Source of the DNA: Myxococcus stipitatus DSM 14675
Lineage (GTDB): Bacteria; Myxococcota; Myxococcia; Myxococcales; Myxococcaceae
Length of the DNA stretch: 64,000 nt
Direction of reading: 5' to 3'
Assembly: GCF_000331735.1 (NCBI RefSeq)
Contig: NC_020126.1
Location: forward strand, 5,288,501-5,352,500
In this document: one piece after another, positions 52,699-60,877 of the stretch
Layout: each line of letters begins with the position of its first letter
How positions within the stretch are numbered: position 1 is the stretch's first letter
Notes under the pieces: model-generated
What the model was told of the DNA's origin: nothing
Seen by the model: only the letters and a program-made list of their open reading frames with translations
Databases searched by the model: none
Position numbers and translations under genes: made by a program

Positions 52699-53037
52699 CT
52701 ACGCCGGACAGCGGCAAGCTGGTCGCTGGATAATGCTCCGACCCTCGCGCACAAATGGCACGTCGCAGCGGAGACAGGACAACGTCACCATGACGTGGAG
52801 TGCGTCAATGCGCCGCGCCTCGCGCTCCGCCTCGTGTGCCGCGCGCAGCATCTCCGTGAGCAGTTCGGCAGGACAGGCCAAGCATCTCCACGTGTGTCCA
52901 CTGCCGAGACGGTGAGACCGACACACCGGACGCTGACAGACTGTGCAGTGACGCCAAGCCCGGTCGCCACACGAGTCGTACTTGCATCGCCGAGCGGAGT
53001 AAGCTCGACTCCCCAAGCTCCCCTTGAATTTCCCCAT
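52699..53037 (-). CDS. Zinc-finger protein, element right end
   Basis: A 112-aa protein with a dense zinc-binding region: CKYDSCGDRAWRHCTVCQRP, then VCRSHRLGSGHTWRCLAC. A B-box or AN1-like cross-brace is plausible. A helix and a second CxxC (LSCLRCD) follow, then CRC at the end. It converges on the preceding gene with a six-base gap. It resembles the Cys-rich proteins at the left end of the element in style, so it may be part of the element rather than unrelated cargo. Confidence 0.7.
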   Translation of the reverse strand: MGKFKGSLGSRAYSARRCKYDSCGDRAWRHCTVCQRPVCRSHRLGSGHTWRCLACPAELLTEMLRAAHEAEREARRIDALHVMVTLSCLRCDVPFVREGRSIIQRPACRCPA

Positions 53038-53062
53038 TCAGGAGACGTACCTTTGCAAACTA

Positions 53063-53083
53063 CCCGCCCCTGAAAAGGGCGGG
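53063..53083. repeat. Hairpin near the right junction
   Basis: CCCGCCC and GGGCGGG are separated by CTGAAAA. It lies just upstream of the minus-strand zinc-finger gene and 240 bases inside attR. It could be a packaging or regulatory structure. Confidence 0.5.
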
Positions 53084-53303
53084 CCCGGTGGGGAGTGACA
53101 TCCCCGCCCGGGCCCTAGGCACGTTTGGAGTTCGCAGCTCCAACGGCATTCTGACGGTTCCGCGTCGCAGCGTGGGCCCGTCTATTGAGGCCCCGGAACC
53201 GGAAGCTGTTAGCTCGCCTTGTCACAGGCGCGGATTGGCGTCCGTTACGACGGACGGCAGGTGTGTCGTGACTGTCGAGCTGCCCGGGAATTGTTATCCA
53301 GAG

Positions 53304-53333
53304 AGTTTCCATAAGGCAACCGTTATCGGACCT
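53304..53333. other. dif-like XerCD site, right junction (attR)
   Basis: AGTTTCCATAA, an eight-base centre GGCAACCG, then TTATCGGACCT. The right arm equals that of attL exactly; the left arm differs by one base and the centre is two bases longer. If exchange occurs next to the shared arm, the left part here comes from the element (attP) and the shared arm from the chromosome. Confidence 0.8.
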
Positions 53334-53494
53334 AATGGCACTCTGTGGGGGGTGGGGCTTCGCGGGCTCATTTCAGGGTCTCCAGGCCCCCGGTTCCCTG
53401 GGCCTGCTGGGCTCACCTGGGGCCTGCGTGCTCGCCCGCCGTCGCCGAGTCCGTGCTTCACGCATGACACCTGGGCGCGTACGGTAGCTGGCAC

Positions 53495-54040
53495 ATGCAT
53501 CTGCTTCGAACCGGCCTGGCTTCGGCATTCATCTGCGGCGCGCTGCTCCTGACGGGTTGCCCGAACAAGACTCCGGAATCGGCCCCCGACTCCGGCACCG
53601 CCCAAGCCCCCGAGGCGCCCAAGACGCCACCGCCCACCCGGTTCACGCTGAGCTACCTGGCGACCGAAGCCGGCTTCGCCGAAGTCTCGCTGGAGCCTGG
53701 CGAAAAGCCCCTCATCGAGCAGACCTCGACGCTGGAGCTCCGGACGTCCCAGGGCCTTCGCAACTACCGCGTCCGGCTCTTCGACGAGGCCGAACGCGCC
53801 ATGGTCTCCGATGACACCGCCGAGGAATCCGACTCCGGCCTCGTCTACGTCATCAAGCTGCCCCAGCCGCTCAAGACCGGTTTCCAGTACACCCTGGTCG
53901 TCGACGCCCAGACTGGCACGTCCTTCACGGACACCATGGGCCGCGACGTCGACGAGCTCCGGGCCACGTTCCAGATCGCGGGCGAAAAGGAAAAGCCCGC
54001 GCCCCCAGCGCCCGCCTCGAAGAAGAAAAAGCGCAAGTAG
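53495..54040 (+). CDS. Putative lipoprotein, function unknown
   Basis: A 181-aa protein. The signal peptide MHLLRTGLASAFICGALLLT ends at a lipobox (LLTGC). A Pro/Ala-rich linker follows, then a beta-rich domain (FTLSYLATEAGFAEVSLEPG) resembling a small bacterial Ig-like fold, and a Lys-rich tail ending KKKKRK. It is the first chromosomal gene right of attR and converges on the DUF3014 gene. No specific family is recognised. Confidence 0.8.
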   Translation: MHLLRTGLASAFICGALLLTGCPNKTPESAPDSGTAQAPEAPKTPPPTRFTLSYLATEAGFAEVSLEPGEKPLIEQTSTLELRTSQGLRNYRVRLFDEAERAMVSDDTAEESDSGLVYVIKLPQPLKTGFQYTLVVDAQTGTSFTDTMGRDVDELRATFQIAGEKEKPAPPAPASKKKKRK

Positions 54041-54057
54041 CGCCTCCGGACGCGCGG

Positions 54058-54879
54058 CTATTCGCGCTCCGCCACCGGCGGCAGTCCGAGCGCCTGCTGG
54101 AGCTCACGCAGCTTCGCCTGGATGAGCCGGATGTTCTGCGGCCCCATGCGCAGCAGATGCTTCTGTGCGGCGCTCAGGCCCTCGAGCTCCGGCGACACGT
54201 AGACGTAGAAGCCTCCGTGGGGCCGGACCTCCAATGCGCCCTCCGGCACCGGGACCGCCAGCAAGTGATGGATGGCGCGGCTGAAGGTCGAATCGAATGC
54301 CTGCCCAGGGGGCGCGATCTCCCGATGCGCCTGGTCGATGAGCGGCTTGAGATCGCGGTACATGCTGCCAGCGACCTGCGCGTCGAACGTATCGACCACC
54401 CGCGCCACCAGGTCGTACCGGGCATGGCTCTTCGGGTCGATGGTCAGCGTCTTGTCCTGCGCCTCGACCACCTGGAAGGCCTCGGCCGGCCGCAGGAACC
54501 CGAGCACCATCCGCGGACTGTCTCCGGCCGCGACGTTGTTCACGGCCGCCGTCACACGGCGGACCAGGTCCTTCTCCTGAAGCCACTTCGAGAGCTCCTC
54601 GGCCTCGGACATCCGGCTCGCCAGCTCCCGGACCCGGCCATCGCTCTCCGGCAAGGACTCCTCGGGCGCGGCGGGCGCCACGGGAGCACCTGCATCCTCG
54701 GCCTTCGGAGCCTCTACGACCGCGGGAGGCATCTCGGGCCCGCTCCGCAAGCCCAGGTACGCAGCCCCTCCAGCCGCCGCCGCGACCACCAGGCCCATCG
54801 CGACGAGCTTTCCCGTCGAGCCGCTCTTGGGAGCCTCCTCGAGGTTCGGCGTCGGGTCCGTCGGAGTCGGGTCGCTCAT
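54058..54879 (-). CDS. DUF3014 domain protein, membrane anchored
   Basis: A 273-aa protein: a cytoplasmic acidic N-terminus, one span (LVAMGLVVAAAAGGAAYLGL), a Pro/Ala linker and a C-terminal domain of about 180 residues with VRRVTAAVNNVAAGD, RYDLVARVVDTFDAQ and MGPQNIRLIQAKLRELQQAL, which fits DUF3014. Function unknown; probably periplasmic. It is the last gene of the minus-strand block, 141 bases after the YprB-like gene. Confidence 0.85.
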   Translation of the reverse strand: MSDPTPTDPTPNLEEAPKSGSTGKLVAMGLVVAAAAGGAAYLGLRSGPEMPPAVVEAPKAEDAGAPVAPAAPEESLPESDGRVRELASRMSEAEELSKWLQEKDLVRRVTAAVNNVAAGDSPRMVLGFLRPAEAFQVVEAQDKTLTIDPKSHARYDLVARVVDTFDAQVAGSMYRDLKPLIDQAHREIAPPGQAFDSTFSRAIHHLLAVPVPEGALEVRPHGGFYVYVSPELEGLSAAQKHLLRMGPQNIRLIQAKLRELQQALGLPPVAERE

Positions 54880-55020
54880 GTGTGTATTCCTCTCGGGGAG
54901 ACGTCACTTTGTACAAATGCCCCCGGGCCTCATTCCGGGCACCCCCATCCACGACAGGCGGGGTCCACTACAGGACAGAGCGTCGCTGCATCACCCTGCC
55001 CGGCCCGGCCTCACCTCGAG

Positions 55021-55902
55021 TCAGGGAAGCTGCTCTTCGGCGCGAACACGCGCGAGCGTCTGCAGGTCCCGCTCGGTGGGGCTCAACTCCAGGAGGATGC
55101 GGCTCACGTCGTACAGCACGTCTCCGCGCTCGAACACGGGCAGCCGCGGCACGTCCTGGTTCAAGTCGTCCGCGCCCCGGTTGTAGGACACGTCCATCAG
55201 CGTGCGGAGCTGGAACGAGTCATACAGGTTGTACTCCACCAGGAATCGCAGCGCCTCCACGTCACCGCGCCGCGTGTACGCGCGCCACAGCAGCACCGCG
55301 TCGAAGCCGTTGACGCCCTTCATGTGCGGCGGGCGCTCCGCGCCAATCTTGCCTTCAATCTCCTTCAGACCCCCGCCCATGCCCAGCCGCCGCGTGACGA
55401 AGCGCAAATCAATATGCGCGTCCGGCACCGGGAAGCGTCCGGCACCGAAGTAGTTCCGCAGCACGGGCACATCGAACGTGGAGCCGTTGAAGGTCACCCA
55501 CAGCCGGCGAGCCGCCAGGGCCTCTGGCAGTGCATCCATGTTCCGCCCTTGGATGAACACGTGCAGCCCGGAGGCATCGAACAGGCTCACCACCGTGGGC
55601 GCCTGCGCCTCGCGGCCGTCCGTCTCGATGTCGAAGTAGACGGCGTCCTGATGGAACTCCGGGTACAGCCGCCAGTGCTCACGTGGGGGAATCAGCTCCG
55701 CGAGCCGCCGCAAGTCCCGGCGCTCCAGCGCGTCCCGTCCCAGCGCAAGCCGCTCCCGAGCGATGTCATCCGTCTTCCGGGTGATGGCGATGCCTTCACC
55801 CGCCGCGGGGAAGTCGTCCCACGTCTTGAAGCCCCGCGCCCAGAGGTCCTTCTCGCGCCAGGGTCCCACGCCGGGGATGTGCTGGAACGTCCGCCGCAGC
55901 AT
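55021..55902 (-). CDS. YprB-like RNase H-fold exonuclease
   Basis: A 293-aa protein. LRRTFQHIPGVGPWREKDLW is a helix-hairpin-helix-like start. The DEDD-type nuclease core follows: AVYFDIETDG (Asp and Glu), WVTFNGSTFDVPVLRNYF, AHIDLRFVTRRLG and a later Tyr-Asp segment (EYNLYDSFQLRTL). It matches the YprB/RNase_H_2 family. The substrate is unknown. The ATG at 55902 overlaps the stop of the NUDIX gene (TGATG), so the two are co-translated. Confidence 0.88.
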   Translation of the reverse strand: MLRRTFQHIPGVGPWREKDLWARGFKTWDDFPAAGEGIAITRKTDDIARERLALGRDALERRDLRRLAELIPPREHWRLYPEFHQDAVYFDIETDGREAQAPTVVSLFDASGLHVFIQGRNMDALPEALAARRLWVTFNGSTFDVPVLRNYFGAGRFPVPDAHIDLRFVTRRLGMGGGLKEIEGKIGAERPPHMKGVNGFDAVLLWRAYTRRGDVEALRFLVEYNLYDSFQLRTLMDVSYNRGADDLNQDVPRLPVFERGDVLYDVSRILLELSPTERDLQTLARVRAEEQLP

Positions 55903-56330
55903 CAATCGAGCGCGCCCAGCCTTCCCGCCACCAGGTCGTCCAGCAGCGGGATGTCCGCCTCGCAGAACGGCAGTGACTGCATCTCGGCCGGCGTCTTGAA
56001 CGCCAGCGCATGGGCGCCCAGCGGCTTGGGCTCCCCCGACACCAGCCGAGCGCCATAGAGCACCAGCTCCACGGTCAGGTCCGGGTACGTGTGGCGGTTC
56101 TCCCACAGCCGCCGTCCCACGGAGAGCTCCACGTCCAGCTCCTCGCGGCACTCCCGGGCAAGCGCGGCCTCGTCCGTCTCGCCGGCCTCCACCTTGCCAC
56201 CAGGGAACTCCCACAGGAGCGCGCGGCTTCCACCCGGAAGCCGCTGCTGCACCAGGAAGCGCTGGCCGTCGTGGGGACCTGGAATCAGCGCCGCCACCAC
56301 GCGGACCGTCCGGGTCGCCACCGCCGTCAC
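55902..56330 (-). CDS. NUDIX hydrolase, MutT-like
   Basis: A 142-aa protein. The NUDIX box reads GGKVEAGETDEAALARECRE then ELDVEL, a complete Gx5Ex7REUxEExGU-type motif. ALLWEFPGGK before it is typical of MutT, which removes 8-oxo-dGTP. The start is a GTG at 56330 that overlaps the bamB stop (GTGA); a longer upstream frame inside bamB is not supported. Confidence 0.9.
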   Translation of the reverse strand: MTAVATRTVRVVAALIPGPHDGQRFLVQQRLPGGSRALLWEFPGGKVEAGETDEAALARECREELDVELSVGRRLWENRHTYPDLTVELVLYGARLVSGEPKPLGAHALAFKTPAEMQSLPFCEADIPLLDDLVAGRLGALD

Positions 56331-57490
56331 CCCTTCAGCCCGTTGAAGTCCAGCGAGTACAGGCAGCCGTTGTTGGAGAGCACGAACAGCTGCGAGCCCG
56401 CCACGAAGGGCGCCGCCGAGACACCCGCGCCCGGGTTCCACGCCACGCGCGACTGGCCCGTCTTCGGGTCCAGGAACAGCAGCGAGCGCTGGTTGGGCAC
56501 GAGCAGCATTCCCTTGGCGAACACGGGGGTGAAACCCGCCCTTTCGCCCAGGCGGTGCGACCAGAGGAGCCTTCCGTCCTCGGCCAGATAGGCATCCACC
56601 CGGCCATCACCCACGACGAAGAGCATCTGCCCGCGCGCCAGCAGCGACGTCATGCCGCTGACGGCGTTCGTCCAGACCACGTCGCCCGTGTCCCCGCTGA
56701 GCGCGTAGATGCCGTTCTTGTAGGACGCCACGTAGAGCTGCCCGTGCTCGTCCATCGCGGGCGTGGTGTCCACATCCAGGAACTCGTTGCCGGCCCCCGA
56801 GAGCGACTTCTCCCAGTTGGCCGAGCCGTCCTTCATGCTGAGGGACACGATGTAGCCGTCGGAGAAGCCGACGTAGACATTCCCGTTGCGCACCAGCGGC
56901 GCCGACGCACCGCGCACCGTGAAGCCCGACGGAGGATCCCTCCGGTACTGCCAGGCCCAGACGCCGTCCGCGGCCTTCACCGCGAACAGGGTGTCGCTCT
57001 CCGAGGCCACCAACACCAGCCCCTCGGACACCACCGGCACCGTGGCCAGCGACTCACCCGCCGCGTACTGCCACTTCTGCTCGCCCGTCGCCGCGTCCAG
57101 CGCGTACAGGATGCCGTCACCCCCGGGGACGAAGGCCACGCCCTCGTGCACCGTGGCACCCGCCGCGAAGCGGGTGGTCGTGGTCTTCGACCACTTGACC
57201 TGACCGTCCGGACCCACGCCGCGGATGACACCATCCCGCGTGGCGGCGATGACCGTCTTGCTGCGCGCGTCGAACGCCGGAGTGGCGACCTCGCGAGGGG
57301 CATACTCCAGGAGGGTGGGAGCCACGAGCGGCGCCCACCAGTTCACCGAGAAGTAGTCCAGCGGCGGTGCCAGCTCCGTGCGAGGCAGCTCCGGATTGCC
57401 GTAGCGCGGCAGGGAACTGCAACCGCTCAGGAGACCGACCGCCACGGCGCTCCCCAGCCAATGCCTCCAGCCCACGAGCTGCTTCCTCAT
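56327..57490 (-). CDS. bamB: BamB-like outer-membrane assembly lipoprotein
   Basis: A 387-aa beta-propeller protein with PQQ-like repeats (DGILYALDAATGEQKWQYAA, NGIYALSGDTGDVVWTNAVS). The signal peptide ends at LLSGC, a lipobox. By family it is part of the BAM complex that inserts beta-barrels. It lies directly after a YfgM-like gene and der, the same neighbourhood as in E. coli (yfgM-bamB-der), which supports the call. Confidence 0.9.
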   Translation of the reverse strand: MRKQLVGWRHWLGSAVAVGLLSGCSSLPRYGNPELPRTELAPPLDYFSVNWWAPLVAPTLLEYAPREVATPAFDARSKTVIAATRDGVIRGVGPDGQVKWSKTTTTRFAAGATVHEGVAFVPGGDGILYALDAATGEQKWQYAAGESLATVPVVSEGLVLVASESDTLFAVKAADGVWAWQYRRDPPSGFTVRGASAPLVRNGNVYVGFSDGYIVSLSMKDGSANWEKSLSGAGNEFLDVDTTPAMDEHGQLYVASYKNGIYALSGDTGDVVWTNAVSGMTSLLARGQMLFVVGDGRVDAYLAEDGRLLWSHRLGERAGFTPVFAKGMLLVPNQRSLLFLDPKTGQSRVAWNPGAGVSAAPFVAGSQLFVLSNNGCLYSLDFNGLKG

Positions 57491-57499
57491 AGCGTGCTG

Positions 57500-58303
57500 C
57501 TACCCCGCGTCCGTGCCAGCGTCCGGCGCGGCCTGCACCGGAGTCGGAATCTTCACACCCTGCGAGGCCAGCACCGCCAGCCGCTCGCTGGACAGCCGCG
57601 CCGCCGCCGTGTTCGGGTGGTCCGTCGACACCTTCTGCAGGACCGAGGCAGCCTCTTCCTTCTTGTCCTGGGCGATGAGCATCCGGCCCTTGTGGTACGC
57701 GCCCATGCCCACCAGGAACTCGCCGCCGCCGGCCGTGGCCATCTGATCGAAGGACTTGATGGCCTCGTCGAACTTCTTCTCCGCCTCGAAGGCGTAGCCC
57801 TGGCCCTCCAGCGCGCCCGCGCGGAGCGGGTCGTTCGCCGCGGCATCCTTCAGGAAGCCGGTGAACGTGGACTGCGCGTCCGCGAACTTGCCCAGTCGGA
57901 ACTGGGCCTCGCCCAGCGACAGGCCCGCGGTGGTCGCGGAGCGGGTGCCCGCGTGCTCCTTGCGGAAGTCCGTCAGCGCCGTCACCAGCGCCTCATCGCG
58001 CTCCTTCAGGTTCTTGAAGGGGGCATCCGTGTCACCGGGCTGCGCGGGCTGAACGCCCTCCACCGCGCGATCCAGGATGGCGAGCGCCTGGCCCAGCGCC
58101 TGGGAGGCCTTCACCTCACCACGCTTGGATACCTCGCTGGCGATGGCCACGCCGATGCCGCCCACGATGATGACGGCCACGCCAACGCCGATGAGCTTCT
58201 GGCGCTGGATGAGCCAGTCGCGCGCGTCGGCGCCAACCTTCTGGAAGGTGTCCGGCTGACGAAGTTCCTGCTGGCGAATCTTCTCGGTCTTGGTTCCAGC
58301 CAC
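57500..58303 (-). CDS. YfgM-like TPR membrane protein
   Basis: A 267-aa protein with a cytoplasmic N-terminus, one span (LIGVGVAVIIVGGIGVAIAS) and periplasmic TPR-like repeats (GLSLGEAQFRLGKFADAQST, GQGYAFEAEKKFDEAIKSFD). The start is a GTG at 58303 with GAGAGG upstream. YfgM in E. coli associates with the Sec translocon and periplasmic chaperones. It is nine bases upstream of bamB, so they are probably one operon. Confidence 0.85.
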   Translation of the reverse strand: MAGTKTEKIRQQELRQPDTFQKVGADARDWLIQRQKLIGVGVAVIIVGGIGVAIASEVSKRGEVKASQALGQALAILDRAVEGVQPAQPGDTDAPFKNLKERDEALVTALTDFRKEHAGTRSATTAGLSLGEAQFRLGKFADAQSTFTGFLKDAAANDPLRAGALEGQGYAFEAEKKFDEAIKSFDQMATAGGGEFLVGMGAYHKGRMLIAQDKKEEAASVLQKVSTDHPNTAAARLSSERLAVLASQGVKIPTPVQAAPDAGTDAG

Positions 58304-58406
58304 GTCGGTCAACCTCTCTCTGCGCTTCGATGCTCTACCCTGTCGGAGAGCGGGAGAGCGGCGCACTGTACGGATCGCGCGCCGCGAGTGTCAACGCACG
58401 GACGCT

Positions 58407-59786
58407 TCAGTGCTTCCCTTGAAGGTGCGGCTTCTTGCGAGCCGCGCGCTTCGCCTGCCCGGGCCGCCCCCGGAAGAGAATCCGGATGGGGACTCGCAGG
58501 TCGAACGTCTTGCGGAGCTGATTGGTGATGTACCGCTTGTACATGTCCGGGACGCCCTCGGGTTGGTTGCACGTCACCGTGAACGTCGGCGGCGCCGCGG
58601 CCACCTGGGCGATGTAGTACAGCCGCAAGGGCTTGCTCTTCACGATGGGCGCCGGGTTGTTGTCCACCATGTGCTCCAGCAGCCGGTTGAGCTGCGGCGT
58701 GGGCGCCCGGAACCGGAACTGCTGCGCCAACTCCACCGCCACGTCGACCACCTTCTCCACCTTGGACCCGGTCAGCGCGGACGTGAAGAGGATGGGCGCG
58801 TAGCCCACGAACTTCAGCGCGTGCTTGAGGGACTCGCGGTACGCATCCTGGCGGCGTGCGTCGTTGTCCACCAGGTCCCACTTGTTCACCACGATGACCA
58901 GCGCGCGGCCCCGCTCCTCGGCCAGTCCCGCCAGCTTCGCGTCCTGGTCCACCGCCGGCTCCGTGGCGTCCATCAACAGCACGGCCACGTCGCTGCGCTC
59001 CATCACCTTGAGCGCCGCCACCACCGAGTACTTCTCCACCTGCTGCGCAATCGTCTTCTTGCGCCGGATGCCCGCGGTGTCCGTGAGGAGGAGCTTGCGA
59101 CCCTTGTAGGTCAGCGGCGAGTCGATCGGGTCTCGCGTCGTCCCCGGCACGTCGCTGGCCACCACGCGCTTCTCCTTGAGGATCGCGTTGACCAGCGTGC
59201 TCTTGCCCACGTTGGGACGGCCGATGATGGCCACGCGGATGATGCCGTCGTCCGGAGGCGCCGCGTCGCCCTCGCCTTCCTCCTTGGGCGGCAGCTTCTC
59301 CACGACCTCGTCGAACAGCCCGTTGACTCCCAGGTTGTGCTCGGCGGACATGGGATGCACCTCGCCCAGGCCCAGCTTGTAGAAGTCCGCGGCCAGGGCC
59401 TGCATCGTGCCCGTGGTGTTGTCCAGCTTGTTGGCCGCGACAATCACCGGCTTGCCGCTCTTGCGCAGGTAGCTGGCCACCGACTCGTCCGCGGCCGTCA
59501 CGCCCTCGCGGCCGTCGGTGACGAAGACGATGACGTCACACTCCTCCACGGCGAGCTGCGCCTGCTCCCGCACCTGCTTGAGCAAGGAGTCCTTCTCGCC
59601 CGGGACGAAGCCGCCCGTGTCGATGAAGGTGAACGAGCGCCCTCCCCACTCCGCGTCGGCGTAGTGGCGGTCTCTCGTCACGCCCGGCATGTCCTCCACC
59701 AACGCGAGGCGCCGGCCGATGAGACGGTTGAACAGCGTGCTCTTGCCCACGTTGGGGCGTCCCACAATCGCGACCAGCGGCTTCAT
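58407..59786 (-). CDS. der: GTPase Der (EngA), ribosome assembly
   Basis: A 459-aa protein with two tandem G domains: GRPNVGKSTLFNRLIG with DTGGF and NKLD, then GRPNVGKSTLVNAILK with DTAGI and NKWD. A C-terminal KH-like domain follows. It acts in 50S subunit assembly. The start is the ATG at 59786, one base after the era stop codon. Confidence 0.97.
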   Translation of the reverse strand: MKPLVAIVGRPNVGKSTLFNRLIGRRLALVEDMPGVTRDRHYADAEWGGRSFTFIDTGGFVPGEKDSLLKQVREQAQLAVEECDVIVFVTDGREGVTAADESVASYLRKSGKPVIVAANKLDNTTGTMQALAADFYKLGLGEVHPMSAEHNLGVNGLFDEVVEKLPPKEEGEGDAAPPDDGIIRVAIIGRPNVGKSTLVNAILKEKRVVASDVPGTTRDPIDSPLTYKGRKLLLTDTAGIRRKKTIAQQVEKYSVVAALKVMERSDVAVLLMDATEPAVDQDAKLAGLAEERGRALVIVVNKWDLVDNDARRQDAYRESLKHALKFVGYAPILFTSALTGSKVEKVVDVAVELAQQFRFRAPTPQLNRLLEHMVDNNPAPIVKSKPLRLYYIAQVAAAPPTFTVTCNQPEGVPDMYKRYITNQLRKTFDLRVPIRILFRGRPGQAKRAARKKPHLQGKH

Positions 59787-59787
59787 C

Positions 59788-60732
59788 TCAGTCGTATCCC
59801 AGCTTCTTGAGGCTCTCGGGGCGCTCGCTCCAACGCGGCTCCACGCGGACGCGCAGGTCCAGGTAGACGTGCGCGCCCAAGAGGCGCTGCACGGACTTGC
59901 GCGCGTCCGTGCCAATCGTCTTCAGCATCTGCCCCTGCTTGCCAATGATGATGGCCTTCTGGCTGTCGCGCTCCACGTAGATGGAAGCGGCGATGCGGAT
60001 GAGGCCCCCCAACTGCCCGGGCGGCGTCCCGGGGCGGGGCTCCCGCTCGGACTCGTCGAAGATGTCCACCAGGACGGCCGTCGAGTACGGAATCTCCTGC
60101 CGGCAGTGACGCAGCACCTGCTCGCGGATGTACTCGCCCACCAGCGTGCGCTCCTGCTGGTCCGTGAGCATGTCCTCGTCGAAGACGCGCTCGCCTTCCG
60201 GCAAGTGGCCCAGCACCGTGTGGAACAGGCGCTCCACGCCGTCCTTCTCCCGCGCGGAGATGGGGACCACCTCCGCGAAGGGGAACTCCTGGCGGTACAG
60301 GTCGATGAGCGGCAGCAGCGCCGCCTTGGGCAGCGAGTCGATCTTGTTGATGACCAGGAAGGTGGGCTTGCCCAGCTTCTGGAGCCGCTCGAGGATGGTG
60401 CGGTTGCCGGGGCTCACCTCGGGCTTCTCACCCGCGGGCGGCTCGATGAGGAAGAGGACCAGGTCCACCTCCTCGGCGGCCTGGAGCGCCTTCTCCACCA
60501 TGTAGCGGTTGAGCTCTCCCTTGGCCTGGTGGATGCCGGGAGTGTCGATGAAAGCGACCTGCCCCTCGGGGCGGGTCACCACGCCGAGGATGCGGTTGCG
60601 GGTCGTCTGTGGCTTGCCAGAGACGATGGCGATCTTCTCACCGGTGAGCGCGTTGAGCAGGGTGCTCTTGCCCACATTGGGGCGTCCGATGAGCGCGGCG
60701 AAGCCGCTGCGGTGGTTCTTGGGAGAGGCCAT
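59788..60732 (-). CDS. era: GTPase Era
   Basis: A 314-aa protein. G domain: GRPNVGKSTLLNALTG, DTPGIHQAKGELNRYM and NKIDSLP. C-terminal KH domain: IIIGKQGQMLKTIGTDARK. It binds 16S rRNA and aids 30S maturation. It follows rnc with one gene between, as rnc-era clusters often do, and is immediately followed by der. Confidence 0.97.
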   Translation of the reverse strand: MASPKNHRSGFAALIGRPNVGKSTLLNALTGEKIAIVSGKPQTTRNRILGVVTRPEGQVAFIDTPGIHQAKGELNRYMVEKALQAAEEVDLVLFLIEPPAGEKPEVSPGNRTILERLQKLGKPTFLVINKIDSLPKAALLPLIDLYRQEFPFAEVVPISAREKDGVERLFHTVLGHLPEGERVFDEDMLTDQQERTLVGEYIREQVLRHCRQEIPYSTAVLVDIFDESEREPRPGTPPGQLGGLIRIAASIYVERDSQKAIIIGKQGQMLKTIGTDARKSVQRLLGAHVYLDLRVRVEPRWSERPESLKKLGYD

Positions 60733-60877
60733 TGCTTCGAAGGTGGTCTGGGAGTCCCGAGCATTTCCGGGAGCCCCTCGAGGGGAACTTCCAACAGCGC
60801 CCTATCACAGACCACCGCCCCAGCATGTGCCGGAGGTGGTGGTAGGCGGGCAACCTACGGCTAGGTCGTCGAGCGGG

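Larger units (their letters stand above)
36790..53322 (+). mobile_element. Integrated tailless virus-like element at dif (IMEX type)
   Basis: The 16.5 kb element is bounded by two dif-like sites sharing the arm TTATCGGACCT. It encodes an HUH replication initiator, a divergent HTH regulator, a packaging ATPase of the FtsK/HerA class, a capsid candidate, several one-span membrane proteins and a GH19 endolysin, plus a toxin/immunity cargo. No integrase, terminase, portal, tail or conjugation genes are present, so integration by host XerCD is inferred, as for phages that exploit Xer recombination. The gene content resembles tailless lipid-containing viruses with a replication initiator, such as corticoviruses and FLiP. 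The exact family is not assigned. Confidence 0.82.
53038..53494. other. Gene-free stretch holding attR
   Basis: Between the zinc-finger gene and the chromosomal lipoprotein gene. It holds a hairpin at 53063-53083 (CCCGCCC/GGGCGGG), the right dif-like site at 53304-53333 and a chromosomal hairpin CAGGCCC/GGGCCTG at 53383-53406. A long frame crosses it (53088-53552) but looks like chance. Confidence 0.65.

Noticed and set aside
36790..53322. Filamentous phage (inovirus) identity
   Set aside because: Rep, ATPase, small membrane protein and Xer integration would fit, but the ATPase has no membrane span, a GH19 endolysin is present, the genome is about twice the usual size, and no pIII-like gene order is evident.
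53088..53552. 154-codon frame across attR
   Set aside because: It spans the recombination junction and a chromosomal promoter region and has no motif.
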